Part shown: in pieces, positions 35,649-46,889 of the stretch
How positions within the stretch are numbered: the first letter of the stretch is position 1
Layout of the letters: each line of letters opens with the position of its first letter
Origin: Psilocybe azurescens
Taxonomy: Eukaryota > Basidiomycota > Agaricomycetes > Agaricales > Agrocybaceae
Assembly (NCBI GenBank): GCA_023853785.1
Contig: JAJIRX010000016.1
Location: forward strand, 245,431 to 309,430
Length of the DNA: 64,000 nucleotides
Reading direction: 5' to 3'
Notes under the pieces: model-generated
Databases searched by the model: none
The model's input: only the letters and a program-made list of their open reading frames with translations
Told to the model about the DNA's origin: nothing
Made by a program: the position numbers and the translations under genes

Positions 35649-36132
35649 TCAGATATTCCAGACGACAGGGAAGATCTTGTCAACGGTGAGGGGAGCCAAC
35701 AGGTTGAATGCAGCATCGTTGAGGCTGATGTTCTGCGTGTGCGCTCCTGCGTCGTACAATCCGGTGAACACGGTGTCGATGTTCTTTCCTTCATCTACGA
35801 GAAATGAAGTTCTTAGATTAAAGCGAAATGGAAGGCTATGTGAGAATACACTTACAGCTGACACGAACGGTAGAGCAGCAACGAGTGAAGTCGGGAATTG
35901 ATCGCTCGGAAGAGCGACTTGGTATTTCGTTGGCTGCGGTCCTGGGCATGCAATAGGGCACTTTCTAATGCCTTGGTTGGCATGAGTTGCTGTTTGATGA
36001 AGTTAAATATCAGCAAAGATATTTTATCTATTAGGTGATTACAAGAGAGATACCATAGCCAGTGTTCGCAGAGACCGATGTAACGGCAGCGACTGCAGCG
36101 ACGAGAGCGAAGATAACGCGAGAGGCAAACAT
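35649..36132 (-). CDS. Secreted RlpA-like double-psi beta-barrel protein
   Basis: Three exons: 36,132-36,054, 35,989-35,856 and 35,794-35,649, with introns of 64 and 61 bp. The start MFASRVIFALVAAVAAVTSV is a clear signal peptide ending near SAN. The middle exon has YQVALPSDQF, and the last exon has GKNIDTVFTGLYDAG and ISLNDAAFNLLAPL, then ends VVWNI. This order (VAL..F, then V-x-V, then IDLS-like..AF..L, then W) is that of the RlpA-like barrel also found in barwin and expansin domains. Length (about 119 residues) suits the small secreted fungal members. One frame slip seems to lie near 35,865, just before the second intron. The activity of these fungal proteins (plant cell wall or protease inhibitor roles have been suggested) cannot be told from sequence. 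Confidence 0.65.
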
Positions 36133-36139
36133 TGTAGGA

Positions 36140-38360
36140 ATGATAGTAGATTGAAAGATCTTCTGAGTGAAAGAGGATGAGGAACTGGATTATTGAGATA
36201 GTACTGGACATGTTTTATATGTTTTCACTCCATTCTGCCGGTGAGTTTCTATGGATAGATATGGAGGTTTGATCGCCTGGGACCTTTCTAGGATATGTTT
36301 TGGAGAGAGAACATTGACCTCGTAATGTACATCGCGTCGTTGGATTATTGGTCAACACCCGTTCACTGCGTTGCCGTGCATCAGAATGGCTTCATGTGGA
36401 GTCGGAGCATAATATTCAGCTTGAATGATACAGTACCTCCACTGTTGATTGTAGGAATTCATGGGATTGCAATCACGAGAGCAGCATACCACTTGTGGGG
36501 ATGAATCACATTCGGGGGCACGATTAATTCAAATCACTACCTCATATGTACATCCTTGAGCCAGAGCTTAAGTTCAGAAATGTATGAGCATTTGGGGATT
36601 ATAATGCAGCTTGGCATTGGAGGTTCCCAAAATATCGAGGGTGGAGTTCATGGGCGCTTGTAGATGTTCCTATGTAATCGGAAAATCTCTTGACAGTCTT
36701 ACTATGACTATTCCGGTTACTGAGACACCTTTATCGGTAGCGAAGAATTCACTTATACCTACGTTTTGAGCGTTGAATACTTCAAACAAACGTGAAACTG
36801 ATCCAACCTTTCCACTATCACACTACGTTGTCTGCTCCTACAAATACCTTTGAGTGGTGCACCTTGCTGCGAAAATATTATCCACCTTCAGAATGCTGTG
36901 CCGGCAAACGGATTTAATTGGAATGTATGAAGCTTGAAGACCCATCCAAGCGCCGATCAACTCGGCAGCCAACCAGATCATGCGACATAGAATCTGGTTC
37001 ATATCTCTCTGAATATACGAGAGAGACAATCAATACGTTGTTGGATTCAGCGGGAGTGCATATATGAGGAATTGATGTCAGAATAATCGATGTCAAGTCA
37101 AAATGCGGAACAAATTCTAATGTGCGTCCTTAATACTAATAAAATAAAATATACCTCCTCCTCTCCTTGAGTCATTCAACGCTACTCGTTGATGTGCTCA
37201 GGAAAGCTCCCCCTTTCCACATATGTCGGCTAGCCATTACAAGGCGGACTGACACACACTTAATCTATGGCACATCTTCAGGGATACAATCAATGTTGTG
37301 GTACCTGCGGAGGTGTGAGCGGTTGCAGTTCCGGCGCTTAAGGTGCATCTCAGTCTGAGAAGGGACGCCATCGAACACAGTATTGGAGTACATTTTGTAC
37401 GTGCATCTAGGATTTAAGACGCAAAGACTGGGATCCCTGTTAGATTTGGTCTGCCTAAAGCTTGATGGCGTTAGGGAATCAGAGGCCTTGTGGTTCCATC
37501 GGACGGTGATATTGGTTTGATTTTACGTAGATAGGACGGGGTCCTGTTAGTAGGGAAGGATGAATAGGATCAAGTATCCTTACGGTGTCACTTTTAATCG
37601 GCGAGGGGTGATTAAAATCGGTAGTGTAGAAGGGCTATGTTGGAAGCTGTTGTATGTACCCCGTTCTACCTGTATTTATATTATATTGCCGGTCAGATAC
37701 ATCCCGCATAGATAGACATTCACGAGATTAGCTGCATGTCGCGTGAAAGGTGGAGATGAAAGAGTCGAAGGTCACAAAAAAGATACTGGAGCAAGCTAGG
37801 CGGGAGAATAGATCCGATCCTTTCATAGTCATTGCTGTGGACAGTCACAGTGGCGATCCCTTTGTTGTCGACCTATCGATATTTCGTGTATATCAAGGTT
37901 TCCACCGGCGACTTGAAATTTAAGTGATCATCACTGTCTTGGTCCCATTCCCGGAGTCAGAGTGCTCAAGCACTACGGCTACGCATTGATTACCGAAGAC
38001 TCGGGGAGGGGGTGGTGTAGACGGTCTGTGTACCCCGCAACTTGCTTTATCTCGTGAACCTGTGAATAAATCATTCGTGTTAGATCAAGCGACAGAATTC
38101 TTGAATAGAGAAAAATATATTTATCTGTAAGCTTTTAGACAGCTAATATAAAATGATTGCTTTCTATATCGTCCAGGTGCAGTCCTTCTGAAATTTGAAT
38201 TTGAGATGCAATCACAGTTGGCTACATCCGCAAACTGTACACCGTGACAAAGTAGCAGCATTGGCGATGATTGTCACGCACTGTTTACACTTCCGCGATT
38301 CTTAAAGGTTTCGCCAAAGGTTCTCAGTTGCCCACCTTATGGAGATATTCCTTCGCGTAC
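36140..38360. other. No supported gene
   Basis: AT-rich with many short antiphase frames. I see no motifs, repeats or splice-linked exons. Confidence 0.35.
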
Positions 38361-38399
38361 TTACTACTTACGCATTTGATCTCGGAAGTTTTGTGAATC

Positions 38400-38890
38400 G
38401 CATCTGTTTGTTCTTTCCTGGCTGTAGAAATACACTCTCTGAAAGGTAGACCGTCGTCGCATTAGATGGAACGAAAATACCCCTGCACAAACCCTGGACG
38501 TCGTGCACACTGCAGTTTTTCCTCCGCATACGACAAGTGCCGCCAGCTGGGCATTGTGCTCAAATATACAGATATCCTTGCGATCTTGATGACCGGCTTC
38601 CGAATTGAACGCTTCAACACGCATAAATTTATAACCTTGAACCATCTCCAAAACACGTTGTTTGGTCTGCTACTCAGTTCTCTCTCCAAGATCGGTATTC
38701 TAAGCCAGGGTAGCGTCATGCATGTTCTTCTGAACTCTTTCTTTGTACTCGGCGGGTTTATTGAGGGCGCAATCATGATTCTGATACTCGTACCCCACCT
38801 TTCAGCCACGTGATCAAGGCGATTCCAAAGTAGCCGGCCAATATGGCGCAGAAAACAATGCAGTGAACAAAGTAGAGTGTACATACGTAA
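38400..38890 (-). pseudogene. Possible decayed membrane-protein gene
   Basis: One frame gives a hydrophobic helix (VHCIVFCAILAGYFGIALI) just below 38,880. A one-base shift leads into a polar, protein-like stretch (NHDCALNKPAEYKERVQKN, then VLEMVQGYKFMRVEAF and FEHNAQLAAL). Two in-frame TAG codons interrupt it. No family is recognised. It could be a decayed gene or a chance composition. Confidence 0.25.
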
Positions 38891-39341
38891 AGTCCCCGTT
38901 CTCTCGGAGATCAACTTCCTCTATTACCTCAGAGGTGTGAGGTGAGAGCATGCAACTTGTAATGTCCAGTCAGTCATCACTCGAAAGGCGATGACGGGGT
39001 GAAGGGACAAGTGCCAACACATATAGCCACGTTGATAGTTAATGTGTCCGTATACTCATTAACAGTAACATCCGTTCCATAACGCGAAGTCAAAACGAGA
39101 ACGGGGATGATCATTAAGTCGAACATAAAACTCGTAAGTAAACATAAGAATCCCAGACGCGAGCAGAACTACAAAACAAAACGCTACAAAGCCTTTGCAA
39201 TGATATACAACTATGTCAAGCAATTGAATGGTACAGTACAGTAAGTAAGCATGCGCTAAAGAAAAGAAAAACTCCATCCATCCACATCCCCACGGCGAAT
39301 GGCGAATGGCGAAGGAATGGGTAGATGTATAAAGCCAACGC

Positions 39342-41150
39342 CTAATGCTCCGTTTCCTCCCAGGTCCTGCTGACAGTCTTGACAAGATCCGCCTCCGTGA
39401 CCTGCTTCCCGCTGGAGAAATAACCAGCGGCGATCTTGGCATCGATCTCCACTCGCGAGTCCGGTGGGATGAGGTGATCTGGTAGGCGAGAGAGGCGGAG
39501 TAATCGTCAGCACGCGTTCAGATACAGACACAAGAACAAATACAAAACACAAAAACAAAAACAAAAACAAAACAAAAAAACAAAAAGCTACCCACCCGGA
39601 ATATCATACCGCTCCAAAATCTTAATCCCGCTCTTCACGATCGCATCGTACTTCATATCGCTCATGCTCACCATCCGGTCCACCTTCCTGATGCCCAGCC
39701 AGTGCAGCACGTCCGGCATGAGCGCCTGGAAGCGCATGTCTTTCACGCCCGCGATGAGCTCCGTGGATTTGAAGTACCGGTCCGCGGAGTCGCCGCCGCG
39801 TTTGCGCAAGTTGTAGACGAGGTATCTGGGAGGAGACCGGGTCAGTATTCAGGATGGATGGGAGGAATGAAAGAATGGAGGAATGGGAGCGTACTTCGTG
39901 ACTTCACCAAGCGCCCTGCCTTCCTTCCTGAAATATACCACGACACCCACACCGCCTAATTAAGAGTAAGTTTTTCACATGTCAAATCGCCCGTCGTTGG
40001 AGGCTGACTACTGACCTCTCTGTGCACCCCGAATGCACTCCTCGATTGTATATGTGAGGTACGGCTTGCATGTGCATATGTCAGAGCCGAACACGTCCGA
40101 ACCGTTGCCTGCATTTTCAGAAGCAAAGTTAATGGGGTGGTTGGGAGTGAACGTGAACGCGAACGCGAAGAAAAACAAGACGTACATTCGTCATGCACGC
40201 GCAGCGTGAGCTCCTTGCTCTCATCCGACATGAACGCCGGGTTCCCGACTGCAGATATCGTATTTAGTTCAGACAAGAAGATAGAAAATGAAACGCGAAC
40301 GCACAGATATACACCGTCAGATTCCCAATAGGCGGCAGGAAAACTTTGATATCCGGTCGGGTGATGAGCTCAGGGTACATCCCGTCCGTATCCTCGAAAA
40401 GCGCCCTCCTCAGCAACGTCTCCGATCTACATCACATAGATAAGCACACAAACAAAACGAGAGAATAATGGAAACACGCACATCCCAAATCTCTCCGCAA
40501 CACCAGGCAGATACCACACAGGCTCCACCGCCGCCTTGCTCACCGCGACCTCCACGCCCGGATCCAGCTCCCCATTCTCCGCCCCATCCACATCCTGCTC
40601 TTCAGCACCACCGTCCCATCGACCTTGATGTCCCCCTTCCGCGCCGCATCGTCCAGCTCGCTCATCTTCAGATGCGCTTTCGTCGCCGCGATGCTCGGCC
40701 TCACATCCAAGCCCTGCTCCTCGATCTCCTTGCGGAAAACCTGCGGCACGACGTGGCTCCACGGATCGAACGAGACGATCTTGGTGGGGTCCGACCACGT
40801 GGGGTTGGGCGGGATGTGCACCGGGGGCTGGGTGTGCGAGTAGTCGGGCTTGTGTGTGGGCGAGAGGAGCCCATCGCAATGGACAGAGCGCGATATATAG
40901 AATAGGACTCGGAGTGCGCGCCAATCGCGTTGGGGTGCTTGATGGAGGAGAGGCGCGAGCAGATGATAGGCCCACGCTCGGAAGAGGAGGGTGCGCCCCA
41001 GTGCAAAGGGTGCGGGTGGATCCCGTGTTGGTCGGGATATGCTGCGTGGGGAATTTTTTAGCGATACGGATTGACGGATTGACAGAGGAAGACATGGGGG
41101 AAGGCTTACTGGTGAAATTCACCCTCCCGGGATAGAGCAGCTTCTTGCGC
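39342..41150 (-). CDS. URC1: URC1-type GTP cyclohydrolase II homologue (uracil catabolism)
   Basis: Exons from the 3' end are 39,478-39,342, 39,825-39,596, 39,955-39,895, 40,108-40,016, 40,248-40,186, 40,426-40,305 and 41,041-40,482, plus an upstream exon ending near 41,113. All junctions are GT-AG and in phase. The N-terminal half has GPIICSRLSSIKHPNAIGAH and KIVSFDPWSHVVPQVFRKEI, typical of the GTP_CH_N domain. The C-terminal half has RVHDECNGSDVFGSDICTC, which carries the three Cys that bind zinc in GTP cyclohydrolase II, and then MPDVLHWLGIRKVDRMVSMS. This two-domain layout is that of fungal URC1, needed for growth on uracil as nitrogen source. The frame is broken at 40,870-40,872 (a G-run on the coding strand) and near 40,590. 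The true start, upstream of 41,150, was not resolved. Confidence 0.82.
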
Positions 41151-41159
41151 TCTTTGTCT

Positions 41160-41700
41160 GTGAGACTCGCCGCAGTCGGTCTGAATGAGGGCAGTGCGCT
41201 CTAGAGAGCGCCGCCCGTGCTGCCGTCGTTGTCGTTGCAGGCGAAGCCGACGGTATAATCGTCTTCTTCGCGGGGCGGGGCCCAACAAAAGAATCGGTCA
41301 GCGTGGAAGCAGACGGACCCCCGCGGGCGGGTGGGCGGGCGAGCCGGGAAAGCTGGGCGTTGAGAGATTGGGAATGCCTTGAATCGGCTTGGACTCGAGC
41401 AGAGAGGAACCTTTACCTTACGATAAGGCATCCAGCTGGAATCGACGTCAGAGTGTTAGCTCGGATATGACTACCTTTGCCTGCATAGTCTGTTGCGTGA
41501 CCTGCATTGCCTCCAGCTGCGCCAGAATTTGCGTCAGAATCACATCCGAAACTGGCATTGTGGATGTCAATTATTCTCAAAGGTGGTTGTGGTGGTGGTG
41601 TCGATGCTGGTATCCTAGAAGGTACAGCGTGCTAAAATACTCTGGGGCGAAGGTTATTGTCGATCAAACGCTGTATTGCTCGCTTGCAGTACTTTACCAT
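41160..41700. other. 5' flank and unresolved N-terminal exon(s) of the URC1-type gene
   Basis: A minus-strand frame with an Ala/Thr-rich stretch (about 41,190-41,260) could be a first coding exon ending at a splice site near 41,207, but phase was not resolved. The block 'gcagtactttaccat' at 41,687-41,701 recurs at 42,039-42,053 inside the following element. Confidence 0.35.
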
Positions 41701-43423
41701 CCCCACACAGTCCATATGGACTCCACTGGACTTGCCTATATACTGAGTGTAAAAGGTAAACAGAGTCCAGTGGACTCCAGTGGATTCCACTGCACTTTAG
41801 TAGATCTTATACTATACATTGAATATGGACTAAAATAACTGTAGTCCACTGGAGTCCACTGGAGTCCACTGGACTTGACACAGTAAATAAATTCAATCTT
41901 AACATAAATTCAGATTAGTGGAATAAAGTATATTAATAACTATTTAATACATTACTACATATCTACATGCGAGGGCCAAGACAAAAGGAAGAAAAAGATA
42001 ATAAAATAAAAAATAAAAAAGGGGGGGCAGGAGCAGTACTTTACCATCATACGTGTCGTCTGTTGGATCATCGATACTGCGTCCGTATCCGTTGCTGTTG
42101 CAGCTGCCGTACCCGTCCTTGTTGCTGTTGCAGCCGCCCGTCTGTGTCCTTGTCCTTGTTCTTGTCCCTGCCGTCCATGTCCTTGTCCTTGTCCTTGTCC
42201 CTGCCGTCCGGCGTCTGTCCTTGTCCCTGTCGCAGCCGCCCGTCCGGCGTCTGCATCCCTCGTCCCTGTCGCAGCCGCCGTCCACGTCTGCATCCTCATC
42301 CTCGTCCCTGCCGTCCCTGTCCGTCCTCGTCCCTGTCGTGTCCGTGTCCGCATCCTCGTCCTCGTCCCTGCCGTCCCTGTCCGTCCTCATCCCTGTCGCG
42401 TCCGTGTCCGCATCCTCGTCCTCGTCCCTGCCGTCCCTGTCCGTCCTCATCCCTGTCGCGTCCGTGTCCGCATCCTCGCCCTCGTCCCTGCCGTCCCTGT
42501 CCGTCCCTCGTCCCTGTCGCGTCTGCGTCCGCATCCTCGTCCTCGTCCGTCCTTGTCCCTGTTGCAGCCACCGTCCGGCGTCCTCGTCGTTGTCGCAGCC
42601 GTTGTCTGTGTCCGTGTCCTTGTCTGCATCCTTGTCCTTGTCCTTGTCCTTGTCGCTGTCGTCCCCGTCCGTCCTTGTCCCTGTCGCATCCACGTCCACG
42701 TCCTCGTCCCTGTCAGCGTCCACATCCACATCCACGTCCTTGTCCCTGCCGTCCCCGTCTGTCCTCGTCCCTGTCGCAGCCGCCATCCGAGTCTGCGTCC
42801 TTGTCCCTGTCGTCCCCGTCCCTGTCGTGTCCCCGTCGTCGTCCCTGTCGTGTCCACGTCCGCTGTCGTCGTCCCTGTCATCCCTGTCTGTCCTCGTCCC
42901 TGTTGGCGTCCACGTCCACATCATTGTCCTTGTCCCTGTCGCGTCCTTGTCCCTGTCACATCCATGTCTGTGTCCTCGTTGCTGTCGTGTCCTTGTCCCT
43001 GCCGTCCGTGTCCGTCCTTGTCCCTGTTGCAGCCGCCGTCTACGTCCTTGTCCTTGTCCTTGTCCTTGGTCGTCAACCTCTGTCGCGTCAGGTTGGCTGT
43101 CGCCTGGCTCCGACCGATGAGGTGGTGGTGGTGGTAGTCGGAAGAAAGGTTGGGGTCATTCATTTGATGGTTGTTGTGCCGATCGGCCGATGCCGGGCAC
43201 GTGTGCGCGTCACATGTGCTTGTGAAATTTGACCCCGCCGGACTGAACAGAATACAAAATTGTATCCATAGGGAGACTTTGCTCCCAAGTGTATGTGCGA
43301 GTCCAGTGGACTCCAGTGGACTGCAGTCCAGTTCCAGTCCAGTGGACTGGACAATCTGTCAGCCAGTTTGGCTGGACAGAGAGTCCACTGGAGTCCACTG
43401 GAGTCCATATGGATTGTGTGGGG
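41701..43423. mobile_element. Minisatellite-carrying element M1 with inverted ends
   Basis: Ends are inverted: CCCCACACAGTCCATATGGA at 41,701 and its near-complement ending at 43,423 (31 bp, two or three mismatches). Both ends hold clusters of AGTCCACTGG/CCAGTGGACT (41,760-41,880 and 43,300-43,410), as expected of transposase-binding subterminal repeats. The interior has an AT-rich module (41,893-42,035) shared with 49,188-49,330, then a ~1-kb minisatellite (42,050-43,080). No transposase is encoded; long frames across the minisatellite in both strands are low-complexity by-products. No clear target duplication was found. It is best described as a non-autonomous DNA element that hosts an expanded tandem array. 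Confidence 0.6.
42055..43080. repeat. GTCC-rich minisatellite with 60-bp higher-order unit
   Basis: A 6-bp theme (GTCCNT/GTCCTC) fills the array. Between about 42,303 and 42,545 it is organised into about four 60-bp units starting CCCTGCCGTCCCTGTCCGTC, near-identical to each other, which points to recent unequal exchange. The minus strand would encode Asp/Arg/Thr-Gly repeats, but no supported gene uses it. Confidence 0.85.
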
Positions 43424-44005
43424 AAAGGAAAGACCTCCTCACTTGTATGCTTACAGCCCATAATCCTAATCCTTACAAGCCGCGTCTCACTTCAGTACGA
43501 CAGCTTCTTACACATAGGGCAGCTACATTGTAGCGAGTGACTTGGGCCATAGAATGTACACATTGTATATGTGTGACTCGGTGGTTTAGAATTCTATAGA
43601 ACACCCTATAACTAGTAGGGCAGGCAGAACATACAATGTAGCGACTCAGTCAGTGCCATAGAATTCTATGGATGAGCCATTTTATGCCTGAAATCGGCTG
43701 CGGTCACCAATATCATATAAGCGCCCCCAAAACAAACTGCTGATATTGTCAAACTGACCCCATATACATCGGCCACATGCAGACTGAAATGATGTGGTTG
43801 GCTGAGGATACATTAGGTGGTGTATCATAAGATTTATAGTAGACATAAAGTTCATCCACTACTACAAAGGCTAGTTTTGAGTCTTTTGGCTGGTCGGTTG
43901 GGTAGGCAAACTCGGCCTTGGCCAATGTTCAAACATTAAGTGAACCACAAGGAAAAACGAAATTCATGTACACAACATAAACAGAATGAAGTACTATCAA
44001 ATGTA
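43424..44005. other. Intergenic; short direct repeat
   Basis: 'acattgtagcgagtgac...ccatagaat' (about 43,526) and 'acaatgtagcgactc...ccatagaattctat' (about 43,634) form a ~110-bp-spaced imperfect direct repeat. There is no gene. Confidence 0.4.
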
Positions 44006-45275
44006 TTATAAAAATGACTCCTCAGCATCACTATCATCTGCTACCTGTTGTTCACCATGGGAATCTTCAATATCTTCTTCAAGAGGCAGCCAGGTGTCAT
44101 CAACAAAATTGAAAAAGGCAGGAGTAAAACGATGAGGAAGAGTAATTTGAGTTGGAGTAATACGGTCAACAGTCATATTATTATGGGGTTCATTTGTTGA
44201 AGAGTCGGCTGCAGAGCAGCGCCGGTTGCGATGGGGGGGATGAGCCAGAAAGGACAGATTCATCTTCATCTGAAGAATACCAAGCAGCCACTGCTTTGGC
44301 TGGGCCAACTGGAGTGGTGAAAGTGCTGGAATGAATAATGGAGGAATATTGTTCAGCCACTGGGCCTGTGGTTTCATTGGCACCGCTATCCGATGAATCA
44401 GACCATACTGCAGCTGCATCGGCAGCACCCACGGCCGCAATTGCATTGACCAAGTCAGGTTTGGCCACGTCAGAAGGATGATCAGAAGAAGTGGCCCAAG
44501 TGGCAGCATTATCAGCAGCTTTAGTTTGGTGGGTTTGTGGGATTGGAGTGTTGAATGACCCATCATTGGACAAGTCCTGTAACCATAGATCAGCAACTTG
44601 TGCAGCTATGGACAAGTGTGGACTTGTTGTCATTTTGTCCTTGAGTAAACCATCTACTGGGGCAGCATCAGACCCAATGTCAGAATAAGAAGACAGATTC
44701 CAGACAGCTGCTGCTTCTGAAGCTGTGGTTGTCAAGCCAGCAGTCAGGGCCAATTGTTCTTCAATGTCAATCAGACTGAACAGCTGAATCGGCCCTGATT
44801 CAGTGCCATATTGGTGGATAGAATGCGCATGAACAAAATGATCATTGCCTGTAGTAGTTTCTGCGGTCCTTTATGTAGTAGTAAGAATCCTGGGCAATGG
44901 ACCGATGACATCAGGGATAGAAAGTATGTCTGCCGAGGTCGGGAATGTCAGCCATGACAGCTGACACATTGGATGATCCAGATGGATGTATGGGATCAGA
45001 AGACCACTCTCTTCGATACATATGACCATTGGGTAGCGAGTCAACATAGCCTGAATGCAGTGGTTTTCGAATTGTGGGATATTCTGCCAATGTCTTAAGC
45101 TCGGTCAGCATAAGTTCAGCCCCCATGTCCATTTCTGCGATGACGCTGGAAGCGACAGGAGCTCAGACAATTGATCAGCTGCATTCATAGCCATATGCCT
45201 AGACCGATGAGTAATGAGGACATCATCCTGAGTTTCAGGATAAGTTTTGCGGTGGCCCATATGTATGGGCCCAAT
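44006..45275 (-). pseudogene. Unknown W-SSD repeat protein, frame broken
   Basis: Several minus-strand frames join by one-base shifts (near 45,130 and 44,190) and one stop near 44,911 into a protein-like unit ending with an acidic tail (DDTWLPLEEDIEDSHGEQQ) at 44,006. Its middle (44,753-44,250) holds about five imperfect repeats of the form A-A-x-x-W-x-x-S-S-D: AAAVWNLSSYSD, AAQVADLWLQDLSND, NAATWATSSDHPSD, AAAVWSDSSDSG and KAVAAWYSSDEDES. No family is recognised. It begins right after the LTR at 45,276 and is transcribed away from it, so the LTR could act as its promoter; that is inference. Confidence 0.4.
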
Positions 45276-45791
45276 TGTTACGACTTCAAGCTTATATTCA
45301 CGTGCATGGATAAAGCCAACAGTCAAGTAGTCAAGAACAGCGAGTTCAAGCGGTATTGAGTAAGAGGAGATTAGATTCTCAAGAACTAGCTAAAGAATAC
45401 AGTGGATCCTTCCTGGTATAAATACTATGAACCGCACAGCAAGTTGAAACGAGTTTGAATGTTCATCAGCAGATGTATATAAGAATAGAGGAAACAGATC
45501 AAGTGTTCATCGAAAGATGTATCATAAAAGATAGAAGTGAAAGTCCATCAAAGATATGATGGAGTTTTGTAGATATGATGGAAAGCAAAGTTCATCAGAA
45601 CATACGATGATGTATCAATGATGTGACGGATGACAAAGAAAAGGGAAAAGAAAAGAAAAGAGAAAGGAAAAGAAAAAGAAAAGACTTGTCATAACAATCA
45701 CATGATGTTGTCCATCATGTGACAGGAAGGTTTTATATACGAAAAGGAAAAGAAAAAGGAAAAGCAAAAAGAAAATAAAGTGTCCGTAACA
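45276..45791 (-). repeat. Long terminal repeat (3' LTR), 516 bp
   Basis: Read on the minus strand it starts TGTTACGGACAC and ends CTTCAAG-complement...CGTAACA, giving the expected TG...CA ends with a 7-bp inverted repeat TGTTACG/CGTAACA. A polypurine tract abuts its 5' side (45,792-45,803). The flanking 5-mers (ccaat and ttacc) differ, as expected when only one side is host DNA. It holds A/T-rich promoter-like and purine-rich stretches (45,640-45,780). No second LTR was found in the window, so the element is truncated. Confidence 0.75.
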
Positions 45792-45803
45792 TTACCCCCT
45801 TCT
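45792..45803 (-). other. Polypurine tract of the chromovirus
   Basis: AGAAGGGGGTAA on the minus strand, directly adjoining the TGTTACG end of the LTR, is the expected site of plus-strand DNA priming in LTR retrotransposons. Confidence 0.7.
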
Positions 45804-46513
45804 AAGGTTCGACTGTCCCAGTCGAATGGTCTTCAGTATCCGTAGGGTTCTCTGGTATTGTTTGCGATGCCAACGTCATCCGTGGGGTCGTCATAATCAA
45901 AGTAATCGCTTCTGTGAGGAGAGTCGTTACGCTTGAAAGGACAGTATCTTGTCGTATGTCCTGGTCCTCGGCGGTGGCAGTGGTTGCAGGTGAGTTTGGG
46001 GCAATATTGTCGATATGTCCCAACTTTCCACATGCGAAGCATGTAACGTCCGGTCGACGTTGATTCCCAACACTTGTCCGTCGGGCTTGAGTCAGGCGAC
46101 GAGAAGGGGTGCCGGTCTGATTGTTGATGTCGAAAGGTTGTGGTGGATCAGCGTCGGTGAGTCGTTCTGTGGGGGTGTCATGTGGTGTTTGATGAGCACG
46201 TGTTTGATGGCTCGTTCGAAACCCTTGAGTTGAAGACGTTTGAGGGAGTCGGTGGCGGCTTTGTGGTGGACTCGGACTCTCGCCTGTTTGACTGCGATGT
46301 CCGCCCTCGATGATTCGTGATTTTGCCAGATAAATAGTTGAAGAATTCAAGTTCTCGTTCGATAAAGGGGGGGCAAAGGGCTTCGACGTCGTATCGGTTT
46401 TTGGTATTTTTCAAGATTTCAAGTAGTTCGTAGATGGAGAGAGTATTAAAAAGTTGAGACGATGTAGTAGTAGATTGGGGAACAGATGAGGCACAAGCAG
46501 TGGAATGAGACAT
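45804..46513 (-). pseudogene. Zinc-knuckle (gag-like) ORF downstream of integrase, frame broken
   Basis: Starts MSHSTACASSVPQ at 46,513, includes a helical segment (LSIYELLEILKNTKNRY) and FIERELEFFNYL, then a Pro/Ser/Thr/Arg-rich stretch, and ends with two CCHC zinc knuckles: CFACGKLGH..C and CNHCHRRGPGHTTRYC. One shift lies near 46,340 and one inside the first knuckle near 46,008. CCHC knuckles usually mark Gag nucleocapsid, which should precede pol; here the ORF follows the integrase and chromodomain and sits just before the polypurine tract. It may be an extra 3' ORF of this lineage, or the result of recombination. Confidence 0.6.
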
Positions 46514-46536
46514 TGTTGGATATTGATGTTTGTTGC

Positions 46537-46866
46537 CTAGAAGTGTAGCGACTTGACCTTTCTTATAGCCTTTGTTGCCAGTCCGGGTCTAAGTTTTTCC
46601 TTGAGCTGGGAAATCCGCAGTTGATACTCTAGATTTTGGTCATGCGCCATTGCTGCGCATCTTGCCTTGAGTTCATTGCATGCTTGTTTCTCTGCTTCTC
46701 GAGACATTATGAACACTATCTCAAGTTCTTCAAGCATTTGTTGTCGATCTTCTTGGGATTTTGGTATTTTTGTCGTGAGGAAAATAGGTTCGTGAGTGTT
46801 TTGGGGAAAGAGAGTGGACTTGACACATTTGATCGAGGGAAAGGAGAGCATGTTGATTGATTGTCG
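46537..46866 (-). CDS. Small coiled-coil ORF between chromodomain and zinc-knuckle ORFs
   Basis: An intact frame of about 110 codons (MLSFPSIKCVKS onward) has a heptad-like, Glu/Lys/Leu-rich stretch (EDRQQMLEELEIVFIMSREA, then LEYQLRISQLKEKL). It starts about 25 bp after the chromodomain stop (46,890) and ends 24 bp before the zinc-knuckle ORF. It is part of the retroelement by position; its role is unknown. Confidence 0.45.
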   Translation of the reverse strand, partial: RQSINMLSFPSIKCVKSTLFPQNTHEPIFLTTKIPKSQEDRQQMLEELEIVFIMSREAEKQACNELKARCAAMAHDQNLEYQLRISQLKEKLRPGLATKAIRKVKSLHF

Positions 46867-46889
46867 AGTGAGGGAAGATGGTGGTCTTT

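Noticed and set aside
42050..43080. CRISPR-like array
   Set aside because: Units are contiguous and variable without unique spacers, and the genome is eukaryotic.
41944..43232. Long overlapping frames (up to 421 codons) on both strands across the minisatellite
   Set aside because: They arise because a 6-bp repeat has no stops in several frames; composition is pure Asp/Arg/Thr-Gly or Pro/Ser/Cys repeats with no domain.
45276..45791. Solo LTR
   Set aside because: The 5-bp flanks differ and a polypurine tract adjoins one side, so it is the 3' LTR of a truncated element rather than a solo LTR.
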